Source: Parafenestella ontariensis (Eukaryota; Ascomycota; Dothideomycetes; Pleosporales; Cucurbitariaceae). Taken from it: a DNA stretch of 64,000 nucleotides. How positions within the stretch are numbered: the first letter of the stretch is position 1; every line of letters starts with the position of its first letter. The stretch lies in assembly GCA_021596325.1 (NCBI GenBank), contig JAKGDA010000030.1, positions 124,001 to 188,000 of the forward strand, given 5' to 3'. The notes beneath the pieces are model-generated. The model was given only the letters and a program-made list of their open reading frames with translations. It was not told where the DNA came from and did no database searches. Position numbers and translations under genes: made by a program. Shown piece after piece: positions 53,332 through 64,000 of this stretch.

Positions 53332-53833
53332 AGTTGCGGTGGGCGGGGAAGAGGGGGCGCAGCTGGGGAAGAGGCTCGAGAGGTAGCGCGAGAGGCCCGA
53401 TGGGGAGCAGCTGTGTCGATTCCGTGTCTTGAGGGCAGGCGGAAAAGCGTGTAGGTGTGCCTGTGGGTGCTGGCAGTGGTGCTGTACGTCGCTGCCTCGA
53501 CAGAGGAGACCTGCCACAATGGAAGCTCTAGCGCTAGAGCACGGGCCGCACGCTTAGCTGGCCCTTGTCCACGTCCGTCGCTGCATGTGTTTGCTCCACC
53601 CCAGCTTCACGTTGCGGCTACCTACATACGTGCAACTAAACAAACAACCCACAACCCTCGGCTCCACATTGCTTTACTGAGACAAGTGCACTCCAAACCG
53701 AGCTTCATGCGCCTCTGCGTGCACAGCGGCGGGTACGCGCAGCGCGAATGCTTCACGTGTGACCAATCAGAACCTCGCACCCGACCTGGGCCACTTCGTC
53801 TCTTACTTGTTAGTCGTAACGCCTCAGGACAAC
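53332..53833. promoter_or_regulatory. Divergent promoter between Rab11-type and chromodomain genes
   Basis: This 502-bp gap separates the two ATGs. A CCAAT pentamer at about 53763-53767 lies 70 bp before the chromodomain start. Confidence 0.4.
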
Positions 53834-56800
53834 ATGGCCGACTATGACAGAGAGTACGACACCGATGAAGTCTCCCTCACGTCGACCGTTCCGAGTGTAC
53901 ACACGGGGATTTACACCGTTGAACAGCTCCTGTCGGAGCGTTATGGCTTATGGGAGGATGGGGTCGAGGAGACGCGGTACTTGGTTGAGTGGGACAACTA
54001 TCCAATGTATAGGTAAATCCGAACTCACACATATACACATACCTTCTTCTAACCACTGATTAGATGTAAGAAATTCCCTTGTTCGCGTGCTTAGTCGGCT
54101 TTTCATGACTAAGCAATCCAGGACTAGAAGACCTGCCTACTCGCTCACTTTGCAACGACTTTACTAATACCATCCAGGTACCTGGGAACCACCGGAACAT
54201 CTCGATGGCACCAATTTCACCCAAATGTGGAATCAGAAAAGGCGGCAGATGGGAGAACTTGCATATGAAGAGTACACGAGGAGGAACGAAGAGATATACT
54301 ATAAGGCGGTAGACAGCTTCGAGGCAGCCAAGAGAAGTAGAGAAGCCAAACGCCACAAGAAGCGCACGAACCTAAGATTGCTCGAGGAGCAAAAGAAACA
54401 GGGCAAGCAAAAGAGGCGAGGAACGCCTCTTTCTGTGGTAGATGCTGGTGGGACTAAAAAAGATACCTCACCCAGGGTACAAAACTGGGTCGGTGAACAG
54501 CGAGCACTGTCTCCCAGGACCTCCCTCGCAACTAGAGAAGCTATTGACAGCAGCCAGCTCAATCATTTGTTCGTGGATAGTCAAGACCATCCCTCATCGG
54601 GCTCAACGCCTTCTCTAGGACAGCCCGAGGGTGACTTGTTCGTCAGACAGCCTCTAGCCCTTCGACAACCTCCTCTGCAACAGTCGGAATCTTCCTCAGA
54701 AGACAAGGCGGAGAATTCCGCGGACGCTTCTGATGATTCGCTAATGGGCGACTTAAAGGCGAAGGCAAAGAAGGCAAAGATGGCAAAAACAGAAACAAAG
54801 GCCTCGCTACAACAACGTCGAGCAATGCAAAAGCCGAATCAGTCGCCCAAGAGCCCGGCTGAACCTGTTGCATCTACTCGAAAACGCAATGAACAACGTA
54901 GGCCTTCGCAGCCATCTGCCCTGTCGGCTACTTCAGACCAAGCAGAAAAGGCAGCGGTGCCGAAGAGTACCGATCTTACGGAGAAAATCCAGCGACCAAC
55001 TAACTCTGCTATCAAAACCGCTTCTTCTAGGCAATCCAAAGCTCACAGTGTTACTGAAGCCCAGGCCACGGAAACCGCCAGCTCAGCTGACTTGGGCCAC
55101 TCGGCTGCACAATCCACTATCAGGAAGACAGCGCCCGGAACCAAAGCGGCGGGTGGGATCAGATTTGTCAATGAGCCAAAAACCCCAAAACGCGCTCAGT
55201 GGCAACATGGCGACAAGTTGTATAACAAGTTGAAGTTTCGAGGACTTGCCAACAAAAGATCCTACGCAGAAGGTACTCCCGACCCTGGAGCCCTCGACAT
55301 CGTCAACGCACCAGCAGGTTTAGTCAAGCCTAGTCCTCTACCGCCGAGTGAGAACCCATATGGCCGCCGCGAGAGCGGGACTCGCCGTCTTCAGGATGAT
55401 GACCCGGACGACACCCAAAGACGAGGTTCGGTCGACGATATTGGACCATTGAAGACTTGGGAAGTTGAGAAAATTCCCTTGGTATGCCCTCATTGGAGAC
55501 TCAGCAGTAATTGCCTGCATGGCGCACAGAAATGCCACTTCATGCATCGGAACAAGGATGATCTTGGCCGCGACTACCCTGTGGGCGACATCAATGGTTT
55601 CATACCTCATAAATACCGCAAACCACCGCTCACGTGTCCGTACTGGCTTACAAGCAAGACCGGCTGTAAGAAATTAGTTGAGGCATGTAATTATGCTCAT
55701 AGGAACACAGGATGGATTCCATTGAGCGAGATTCGCCGTGACGAACCATTTGCGATTGACCCTAATGCAATTCCTGAAACCGAGAAAAATCTACGGCGTG
55801 AGTTAGAATATGCGAGAAGAAAGGAAAGGATGAGGCCATCTGGCCTCACCTGCTGGTTCTGGGCAAATAGTCAGTGCCACAAAGGAGCAGATAGGTGTGC
55901 CTTTCAGCACTACAATACAGGCGTAGTGGCCGACCCGCCACTTGGCCACATAGGGGATAAGGAGCCTAGTACGTTCTCGCGCCTGAACATTGAATCCACA
56001 ACTGATAGTAGTCTAGGATCTGCTACAGAACACCAGTTTGGGCCAATACCTCTTGTGAACGCTGGACCTGATGTAGCAGAACACCCTCTACAAATACCCA
56101 TCGAGCAGCTATCATTGCCACCGGTTGAACAGCCGCCTCCAGCAAAAATGACATGCTTGCAAATGAAAGCAAAGATTGAGCAAGCTTGCAAACTTGATTT
56201 CACGGACATGTTCACTAGTAATGATGGGAATAAGGCCTTGGTCGACCGGAGAGCCTTTCTTGTATATCACCCAGAGGAACATTCAAAAGAGCTCGATCTC
56301 ATCACGAGGTGGCTGCTCATGCACCACGTTGAAGTTGGTAACGCCTGGTATGACGGGTCATGGGATAGCTTCAGGCAGCAGATTTTGGGAGGAGGTTCCG
56401 GCGTCATCATCGTATGTTATTCGCCGGTATGCTGGGGGAAGCGCACTAACTCTACTAGGCACACCCTGACTTCGAGTACTTTACAGAGCTTCCTGGTCTT
56501 GGTAAAGTTCTCCAAAAGCAAGTGCGCGTTTGGTCCGTTGGCCTGCAAGAAGGCATCGAATATGACGCTACTCTATCAGACATCCAGCCCGAACTCCGAC
56601 ATGACCGTATCGAGATCTTCCCGCTCGGTGGTTTCATCTACATCACGGACGATGTCTTTGACAAGAAACCCCAAGTTGCTTTGGAAATTGTGAAGTCCTT
56701 CTTCGCGAAGATTGAGAAGCTTCGGCAGGTTGCAGGCCCTATATCTTCGTGGCATGAGGTGGATGACGCTGCTCTATTCTGGCGTCTCTGTGTACGTCCG

Positions 56801-57397
56801 GAGTTGATGGAGTATTTGCTGCATCATTGTGAGGAGCATGCGAAGGAGCTGGAAGCCGGCGACACAGACATGCAGAGGTTAATGTCCCGAAGTGGCAATC
56901 GGTTTGTACATGTTACTAACTCTTAGTGTAGCCGCGCCGAACTCTACACTATCTTCTGTGAAACAAACTATATCGAGCAAGACGACCCGGTCACTCCCCT
57001 CAGCCTCATACCAGACAAATACCCAATCCTCTCCGAGCGCCGCGTGATTGCCGAAACAGAACCCGTCGATTACTTCAACACCTTCACTCGTAGTCAAGAA
57101 GATGCTAATTTACACATGATCCGCTACTACGCTGGTTTGCAGGTTGATATGCGCCGCGATTACCGCCACTTCTTTATCGTGCACACTGAGCCCGAGGCGA
57201 AGTGTGTACAGCAGTGGCAGCAGGAAATCCAGACTATCGCCAAGGTTATCACGCCGGAGAGATGCGTCGAGGAGCTCGGTAAGGAGGGAGGAGAGGGGTT
57301 ATTTGACTTCTATGAGAGGTATATGCCAGAACATGAAGTGAAGGATGGGAAGCGACTCCAGTCAGCTACGGAGGGCGCAGACAAAACTGCAGTTTAG
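53834..57397 (+). CDS. Chromodomain protein with three CCCH zinc fingers
   Basis: Proposed exons are 53834-54012, 54064-54065 (2 nt), 54178-56411, 56459-56877 and 56932-57397, giving 1099 residues. The chromodomain (about 26-75) reads YTVEQLLSERYG, RYLVEWDNYP and CTWEPPEHLDG. The tiny exon is needed to make the MYRCTWEPP junction. A long disordered, charged region follows (about 90-480). Three CCCH fingers start at Cys497 (Cx8Cx6Cx3H), Cys547 (Cx9Cx6Cx3H) and Cys619 (Cx7Cx6Cx3H). The C-terminal 400 residues (AFLVYHPEEHSKEL, IEIFPLGGFIYITDDVF, HFFIVHTEPEAKCVQQW) look globular but I cannot name the fold. Chromodomains bind methylated histone H3 and CCCH fingers often bind RNA, so an RNA-linked heterochromatin role is plausible. 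The last intron donor is uncertain: GTTAAT (54 nt) or GTTTGT (30 nt). Confidence 0.8.
54013..54063 (+). other. Intron 1 of the chromodomain gene
   Basis: It reads GTAAAT at the start, with CTAAC then CACTGATTAG at the end, 51 nt. It ends 2 nt before the donor of the next intron. Confidence 0.65.
54066..54177 (+). other. Intron 2 of the chromodomain gene
   Basis: It reads GTAAGA at the start, with ACTAATAC then CATCCAG at the end, 112 nt. Removing both introns joins AG, AT and GT into AGA TGT, restoring the chromodomain reading frame. Confidence 0.65.
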
Positions 57398-58432
57398 GAA
57401 TTGGCACGACTTCAGCGGTTTTTGCAGGCGAGCTTTGGCTTGCGAATAGACTATGGGCAGTTTTTCAGCACTTTCACGACTTATGATGACGGTTTGGGTT
57501 ATGACGGCGTTCGAAATGGTGCAGGATAGCATTTAGGATACCCACCCGTAGTTTTAGCGCTTACCTGCGCATACTTCATTCAGTGCACTATTCTCATATG
57601 CGTACGTGCATGCACTTGATTATACCCTGCATTCATCTTTCCATTAATAATTCCAAAACAGTCCAAAAAACCCATCAAACCCATTATCTGAAACATCACG
57701 TTTTCATGATTACGACTACTCATAGCATGTCACGAGATTGCGCCGCAGAAGATACGAAAATCACTCCGTACCCCACACCAGCCGACAGGCAAGTCCACGC
57801 GAACCTTGCGATAAATGACGCACATGGCTTTTGCGACAGTTTACTAGTGACATGCCAAAGTGACAAAAACATCCGGGGGCGTGGGTGCGCGCCGCCTACC
57901 CTTGCCCTTCCTTCTACGCCTTTGATAGTGCTTGCTGATGCTGATACCGCCGATGGGTGGGTGATTGGAGCCGAGGCACAATCTTGACTTGGACTTTGCT
58001 GGTTGGCGCAAAAGTCTTATCTTTGATAAGTCGACAAGCTTGATGTTCCTGGCTCATCTTGTACGATAACAGAGTTGCATTTGACCAGTATCGCGGTTGG
58101 CGCTGGATAGCTAAGCTACAGAAAAAAGCCTGGATTCTAGACTTGTTGCGGTGTTGCAATTGGGTTGGTTGTTGGTAGTTCCCCCGCAGCTTGTTGGTCG
58201 CCGGCGCGGCAGGACGCGCGACTGGACAGACCAGCCCGTTTCGTGTTCTTGACTTGATTAGGTTCTCGTGGTTCTTTGTTGCGGTTACTATCCATTGCTC
58301 TTTCCTTCTTCACTTCGCGGTGCTTTTTGTGCACCTAACATCGTCACCGTCGTTGTTATCCTTCTGGAAAGTGTCGCAAGGCTAGGAAGAGGTAGATTGG
58401 ATTGCTAGTAGACGTGGAATATATCGGCAAAG
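57398..58432. other. 1.0-kb intergenic region
   Basis: This holds the 3' flank of the chromodomain gene and the promoter of the permease gene. No gene or RNA is supported. Confidence 0.4.
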
Positions 58433-60274
58433 ATGGTGAAGCGGAGTCTTTCCGTCGCGGGGAGCGCAGGAGGAGGTGGGAGGAGGGCGTCAGCGACAGA
58501 TCCAAGTGCTGATGCGGCGCTCGCGAAGATGGGTTATCAGTCTGAACTACCGCGGAATCTTAGTATGCTGAGTGTGCTGGGAATGTGAGTTTGCTGCTCT
58601 CTTGCAAGTACTACGCGATTCTTGTCTCAAGCGATCTCAAATGCGGATAGGTGCGCATGACGGTTGCTGATGTATACAGGTCCTTCGCAATCATGGCCGT
58701 GCCATTCGGATTATCGACTACAATGTACATTACTTTGACCGACGGGCAGAGCGTCACGATCCTCTACGGATGGATCTTGGTATCATTGATCTCACTGTGC
58801 ATCGCCGCGTCTCTGGCCGAGATTTGCGCCGTCTATCCGACCGCCGGAGGAGTGTATTACTGGTCAGCCATGCTGTCGACACGCGAATGGGCTCCCATCG
58901 CCTCCTGGGTCACGGGCTGGCTGACTTTGGTCGGAAACTGGACCGTCACGCTGTCCATCAACTTTTCTGGCGGCCAACTTGTTCTATCGGCTATTACGCT
59001 GTGGAACGAGGACTTTGTGCCGAATCAATGGCAGACTATTCTGGCTTTCTGGGCCGTCATGCTGATTTGTATGAGTGTCAATATCTTTGGCGCCAAGTAC
59101 TTGGATCTGATTAACAAGATCTGTATTTACTGGACTGCAAGCAGCGTGCTCATTATTTTGATCACCGTCTTGGCGATGGCGGATAACAAACGAGATGCTA
59201 AATTTGTGTTTGGACATTACGATTCTAGTTCGAGTGGATGGTATGTTGGATATAATGCATAGGGGATGCTGAGTGTCTTGCTAACTGTGCTCTAGGCCTT
59301 CGGGATGGGCATTCTTCGTTGGCCTTCTCCAAGCTGCGTATACGCCGACAGGATACGGCATGGTTGCATCCATGTGCGAAGAGGTGTCCAATCCAGAACG
59401 TGAAGTACCCAAGGCCATTGTGCTCTCCGTGGCTGCGGCTGGTATTACGGGCGTTATCTACTTGATCCCGATCCTCTTCGTGCTCCCGGACGTGCAGCTG
59501 CTGCTCGATGTAGCGAACGGGCAGCCCATTGGATTACTGTTCAAGACCGTGACCGGATCAGCTGGCGGAGGCTTTGGCCTTCTCTTCCTTATCCTCGGCA
59601 TCCTCTTTTTCGCAGGCACAGGCGCCCTCACAGCAGCATCGCGCTGTACATATGCCTTTGCGCGCGACGGCGCCATCCCTGGCTCGCGGCTCTGGGCGAA
59701 AGTCGACAAGCGCTTCGACATTCCCCTCATGGCGCTCATTCTCTCCACAGCCGTAGACTGTCTCCTCGGCCTGATCTACTTCGGCTCCAGCGCGGCATTC
59801 AACTCCTTCACAGGCGTAGCAACCATCTGCCTCTCGACATCTTACGGCATGCCCATTCTCATCTCCGTCATACGTGGCCGCCGCGCTGTCCAAAACTCGA
59901 CCTTCAGCCTGGGCAAATTCGGATACGCCATCAACGTAGCCATGATATGCTGGATCGTCCTAGCCGTTGTGCTGTTCTGCATGCCCGTCAGCCTACCCGT
60001 TGAGCCCGCTACCATGAATTACGCAAGCGTTGTATTCGCGGGCTTTGCTGCAATTTCGATAGCGTGGTATTTCATCCGCGGCAGGAAGAACTTCACGGGG
60101 CCGCCGGTGCCGCAGGACGTTGCGCCTGGAGAGCACGTGCCGGTTGTGGGTCTGGCGGTTGAGGAGAGTCGGCAGGATAGGATGGGAGATGTTGAGGGGA
60201 AGGGGGAGAAGCTGGTTAATAGGTCGTCGCCTTCGAGTGAGCATAGTAGGGTGCGGATGCCGGATAACTCGTGA
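58433..60274 (+). CDS. APC-superfamily amino acid/choline permease
   Basis: Exons 58433-58584, 58680-59240 and 59296-60274 give 563 residues. The introns (95 and 55 nt) split Met and Trp codons. About 12 hydrophobic spans are seen, starting after a polar Gly/Ser-rich N-terminus. Landmarks include PRNLSMLSVLGMSFAIMAVP, LAEICAVYPTAGGVYYW, MCEEVSNPEREVPKAIV, and GTGALTAASRCTYAFARDGAIPGS. These are typical of fungal GABA/choline/polyamine-type permeases (HNM1/UGA4-like) in the plasma membrane. The exact substrate cannot be read from sequence. The tail is cytosolic with Lys and Ser residues that could be targets for ubiquitin-linked endocytosis. Confidence 0.92.
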
Positions 60275-60684
60275 GTGTATCTGGCCGCAATACGCTTGTA
60301 AGACGCTTGTTGTTCTATTGTAGCTCTCACCCCGGTGTTATTTCAAGTTTTGTAGTTAGATGTATGTAAGAAGATTGTACAGTTTCATGTCTCATAATAA
60401 GCCGCTCGAAGAGCCGCATGGAGAAGTCAATAGCATTTGGCCTCAATTACGAACTGTGCCTTTACAGTATGGACGGGAGGTATGGTAGTATTCTCTCCCA
60501 AAAGAAAGTTAACATGTCACAACGATGGGATTTACTATATTTTCTTGAGAGTGAGAGTTCTGCGCATAATCCGCGTTGAAAAGTGAGAGGCGCGTGAATG
60601 GGGTATGCGCCACACGACGCTAAAGCCACCGCTACTGAGATGCGCGGTCGCAAACCACTCTACGCGACGTTCACCAACATTCAC
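60275..60684. other. Intergenic region
   Basis: This holds the 3' flank of the permease gene and the promoter of the right-edge WD40 gene. No gene is seen. Confidence 0.4.
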
Positions 60685-63600
60685 ATGGACGCGTCGCCTG
60701 AGTCTAGGAATGATGAGTCTGAGGTGAGTGAGTCCTAGGATATGTAACCTTCCTCGCACACCATCCTCGCGCTTTCAAACCCACTGCAAACAGCGTACAA
60801 TTACCCAAGTCTAAGTATGCGCAGCGACTGGAGCCAAGGTGTCGTCGACTTGACAAACGACTCCGACGACGACGATGACGACGGCCCACTCCTCTCGTTG
60901 CCTGTCGCAACAGGGCCGACGAGAGTTTCTATACCTTTACCTGCAAGCAATCGAATCTCATACATGCCAACTCCTCCCACCCGACCGACCGTGAGCCACG
61001 TACCGTTACCTGGAAGCGTTCCACGAAATCCCTCTCTTGTTGCAAATGTCTCTAGCATAGACAAACAAACGCCGAAAAACGGGATTGCCCTACCAACAAG
61101 CTCGAGGCGATCTTCACCTTCGACCAGCGCTGCGAATATGGGTCACAAGAGTGCGGTTGCGAGGAACTATATCCCCATGCCGGGCAGTACACAGAACAGT
61201 GAAAATGGACTAGGCAGCAGTGAGAGGGGAGCTAAGAGGATGAGAGTCTCAGCATCTCGAGGGCAAATACCGCCGCTACAAAGCTTGCAGCACCCTGCTC
61301 AAGGTTCTGCGAACGCGAACACTACAAACGGACAATCAGCAAACGGCGAGGGGTCACAGCGGCTGGGACCAAAGGCCATGCAGGCTCAAACCAAACCTGA
61401 ACTTAGCTGTGCAATGAATATGGTAGACAAACCGAATAGGATGAATGTGGCTTCCTCAGTTCAGTACATGAACTCAGCTCTCAAGACGAATGGATCAGTA
61501 GTATCGCTCGCAAAAGATCTACCTGCAGGAACTCCACGGCCTCTTGAGATAGGACGAATACCCCAGGGAAGTCCATCGACTGGCCCAATCAGCTACGGAT
61601 CATCCACGTCCTTCGGTAGCCCAACGACAATACCGCATGCGAAACCACAACGACATGAAGAGATACATGCCCACGGCGAACTGGAGCGGCCTAAATACCA
61701 CCCTGTTGCTCGCAATTATGCTAGGCCAGACAACCCAAAGTCAATGGAGGTGACCACGCAGGCACCACCTCGGAAGCACTCTTCCAAACTTGCCACGAAC
61801 CCGGCTGCGGTAACAAGAGAACCATTTACTTCAAGACCCGGTTACTTCTCAAGATCTTTTGCGTCACCACGAGACGACGAGACGGACAGCATCATGTCGG
61901 ACGTGTCAGAACCCCAGCGAGCCCCAAATCGAGGTGCAACCAACCACCAGCCCTTTTCTTCACTTAAGTCTACACCGGCTCCTACTCTAGCAGCAGAGCC
62001 TTCTAAACGGAGTCCAGGGCGTCCAAAGCAAACGATCCAAATTCCGCTTGAGCAGGATCATTATCTGATATTCTTGAAGGAAGTCAAGGAATATTCGTGG
62101 AAGCAGGTCACCAAAGAGTTCAACGTCGACTTCCCTAGTCGCAAGTATAGCGCCCTTCAGTCGCGCTACTCGAAGGATCTTAGCAGGAGAGACCGATCTA
62201 AGGATCCCGCAGTGTTGAGTTTGCCTCGTCGCTTTGCGAGCGAAGCAGCTGTCGACTGGGAGACGGTGCATGCCAGATTTCCTGGGCCTAAGCAGCAGCT
62301 TTACTACCTAAATCAAGATACGGTTCCAGTTCAACAGCCTCTCTACCAGAATTACGCTGCAATGCGACCTTTCCCGATACGACAGACGACCGACCAAGAT
62401 TATTCTTCTGGAGCCGACTCCGCCCCACGCCGAGAACGGTCTTCCAGAGCGAAACGTGTAAATTACACATGGCCAAGAAACCGTCGAGGTGGGACCGGAC
62501 TAGAGGAAGTAGACGACGGTGAGGCTATTTTCGAAGACCTGGTAGATGTTGATTCCCCTACGCGGTCCGAAACACCAGCTGAAGAGGCTGTACCTCTTCC
62601 GGATACAGCTGTGGCCGTCGACAACGAGCCGATGGACATGGACTATGATGCTGACGATGCCAAATTCGCTCTCAAGAGTTCTACTCAGAACCTGCCTTAC
62701 CTCACCAGTTTGCAACGTTCAGCTATACAAGAAACGCCTGTCGATTGGAGCTGGGATCAACTGGCAAGCCGGCGTTGGCAGGGCTCTGTGCTCCACGTTG
62801 ACTTCAGTCCAGAGGAACTAGAAGCAGTTAAGGAAGGTGTTACAAAGGTGACGAGATCCGCTCAAATATCAAGACATAGCACTAGACGACGGCAAATGCG
62901 AGCGGTTTTAGCAGACTTAACGGAACCGAAACTTCTCCAACTGGTCGCCGAACTTGGACGACGTCTCCCTTCTCGTGACAAGAGCAGTATCGCCGCCTTT
63001 TTGCAAGACGCGAAGACAGGCCGAGTTGCGGATGCCCCACAGATTCAAAGGCTTGCCGCTGCCAGACCGCAAGACAACATGAGCACTGCGCACAAGATGT
63101 CGACATCCGTCATGCTACGTCAACGGGAACTGGGCCAGCATTCAAGGAGGGGCTGGCATACTGCATCTAGACCTCTGACGTATCAGGTGAAGAACAAGTA
63201 CCTGGATACACTGGGACCTGCGTTGTCCTGGACAGGCGCATCGAGCGACGTCCATACCGTAGCTTGGTCCCCTGACGGTGATTGCTTTGCAGCGGGGGCT
63301 GTTGCTGTGGACGATCCCGATTCTATGCAGTACAACAGGCCGAACAATCTCCTTTATGGTGATACCTCCGACGGCCTCATCCATGAGCTCGGTGAACACA
63401 GTAGAAAACGAGAGAAAACGCAATCTGGTGCTAATTCAACCCACGCTATGTTCGTATCTCAAGACCCGAAATTATACTCTACTGTTAGCTCCGTGGCCTT
63501 CGCAAGCAGCGGCGATCTCATGTACTCGGCAGGGTATGATGAGACTGTATGCGTATGGCATACCAACACCGAGTCAGGACAGCCAATCTCAGGGGCTAAG

Positions 63601-64000
63601 ATCAGATTCAAGGCTCAAATAGATATGATGGCGGTTAACCGTAACCATGATGGCGTCCTAGCTACCGCAGCGAAGGTAACAGACAGCAAGGCCATTAGGC
63701 TCCTCACCTTCGATGAAGAGGACCCATCAACATTCAAGAAGCACAACTTTCACTCATCAAAAGCCGTATCACGGTCAGATTTGAACATACTTCCGTCAGC
63801 CCTTCAATTTGAGCCCAGAGTTGGTGGCTTACTGCTTGCTGGGTTTGGCGCGAATGTTCGGGATCGTGGCTTTGACATGACCGGCGATGTGTGTTTGTGG
63901 GACGTTGAGACACAGACTCAACTTCATATTCATGGATCCAATAGGAACGTCTTTGATATCGAATTCAACTCCAACCGCTCATACATGCCGCTGTTTGCAG
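60685..64000 (+). CDS. WD40-repeat chromatin-associated candidate (truncated by window edge)
   Basis: Proposed exons are 60685-60727 and 60794 to the window edge, giving 1083 residues so far with no stop. The 66-nt intron uses the second of two overlapping GTGAGT donors. An internal ATG at 60817 is an alternative start. Residues 31-43 (VVDLTNDSDDDDDD) match a SUMO-interaction motif next to an acidic run. About 45-420 is disordered. KRSPGRPK near 422 resembles an AT-hook. About 430-510 (EQDHYLIFLKEVKEYSWKQV, RKYSALQSRYSKDL) resembles a Myb/SANT helical domain. From about 830, WD40 blades begin (DVHTVAWSPDGDCFAAG, SSVAFASSGDLMYSAGYDET, GDVCLWDVET). The layout and QYNRPNNLLYGD block recall Raf1/DIM-9-type CUL4 adaptors of heterochromatin, but I am not sure. 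Confidence 0.75.

Noticed and set aside
54066..54080. Longer alternative exon (17 nt) between chromodomain introns
   Set aside because: It needs a weak GTTCGC donor and inserts KKFP into the invariant CTWEP motif.

Overview
The window is nuclear DNA of a filamentous ascomycete (Pezizomycotina). A dothideomycete is my best guess, from the protein set only. Genes are monocistronic, on both strands, and mostly split by short introns of about 47-130 nt with GT donors, CTAAC/CTAAT branch sites and AG acceptors. The products are typical of the group: ERG24, SEY1, ATG27, RRP36, RCF2, an ARS-binding-protein-2 homologue and a Rab11-type GTPase. I found no rRNA, tRNA, CRISPR, phage or bacterial-type operon.

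Layout: (1) 1-4018 has the 5' end of a secreted Pro/Ser-rich protein on the minus strand, then 3.5 kb without a clear gene. (2) 4019-8507 has a SPATA20-type thioredoxin-fold protein and an F-box-like ankyrin protein. (3) 8508-15962 is gene-poor. It holds one disordered conserved protein, a GC-rich upstream tract and a decayed gene with three internal TGA codons. (4) 15963-20901 has a BTB protein, RRP36 and an FCP1/NIF-fold protein. (5) 20902-29231 is an accessory block: two diverged F-box/LRR paralogues around a beta-lactamase-fold hydrolase, AT-rich DNA, and a MITE-like inverted-repeat element. (6) 29232-44829 is housekeeping: Abp2-like, ATG27, ERG24, SEY1, a SLY41-like transporter and a large secreted alpha/beta hydrolase. 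Five diverged copies of an imperfect palindrome lie between ERG24 and SEY1. (7) 45430-53331 has a PUF protein, RCF2, an unknown protein and Rab11/YPT3. (8) 53834-64000 has a chromodomain plus triple CCCH zinc-finger protein, an APC permease, and the start of a WD40 protein with a SUMO-interaction-like motif that runs off the right edge.

Most genes look independent. Several functions do cluster in theme. SEY1, the SLY41-like transporter, Rab11 and ATG27 all act in endomembranes. The chromodomain/CCCH protein and the right-edge WD40 protein are both candidate heterochromatin factors about 3 kb apart. The most unusual points are a predicted 2-nt exon inside the chromodomain, a GC-AG intron in one F-box paralogue, the palindrome array downstream of ERG24, and a PUF domain whose base-recognition residues spell UGUAAAU.

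Exon coordinates were derived by hand from splice signals, reading frame and family similarity. No alignment or transcript data were available.
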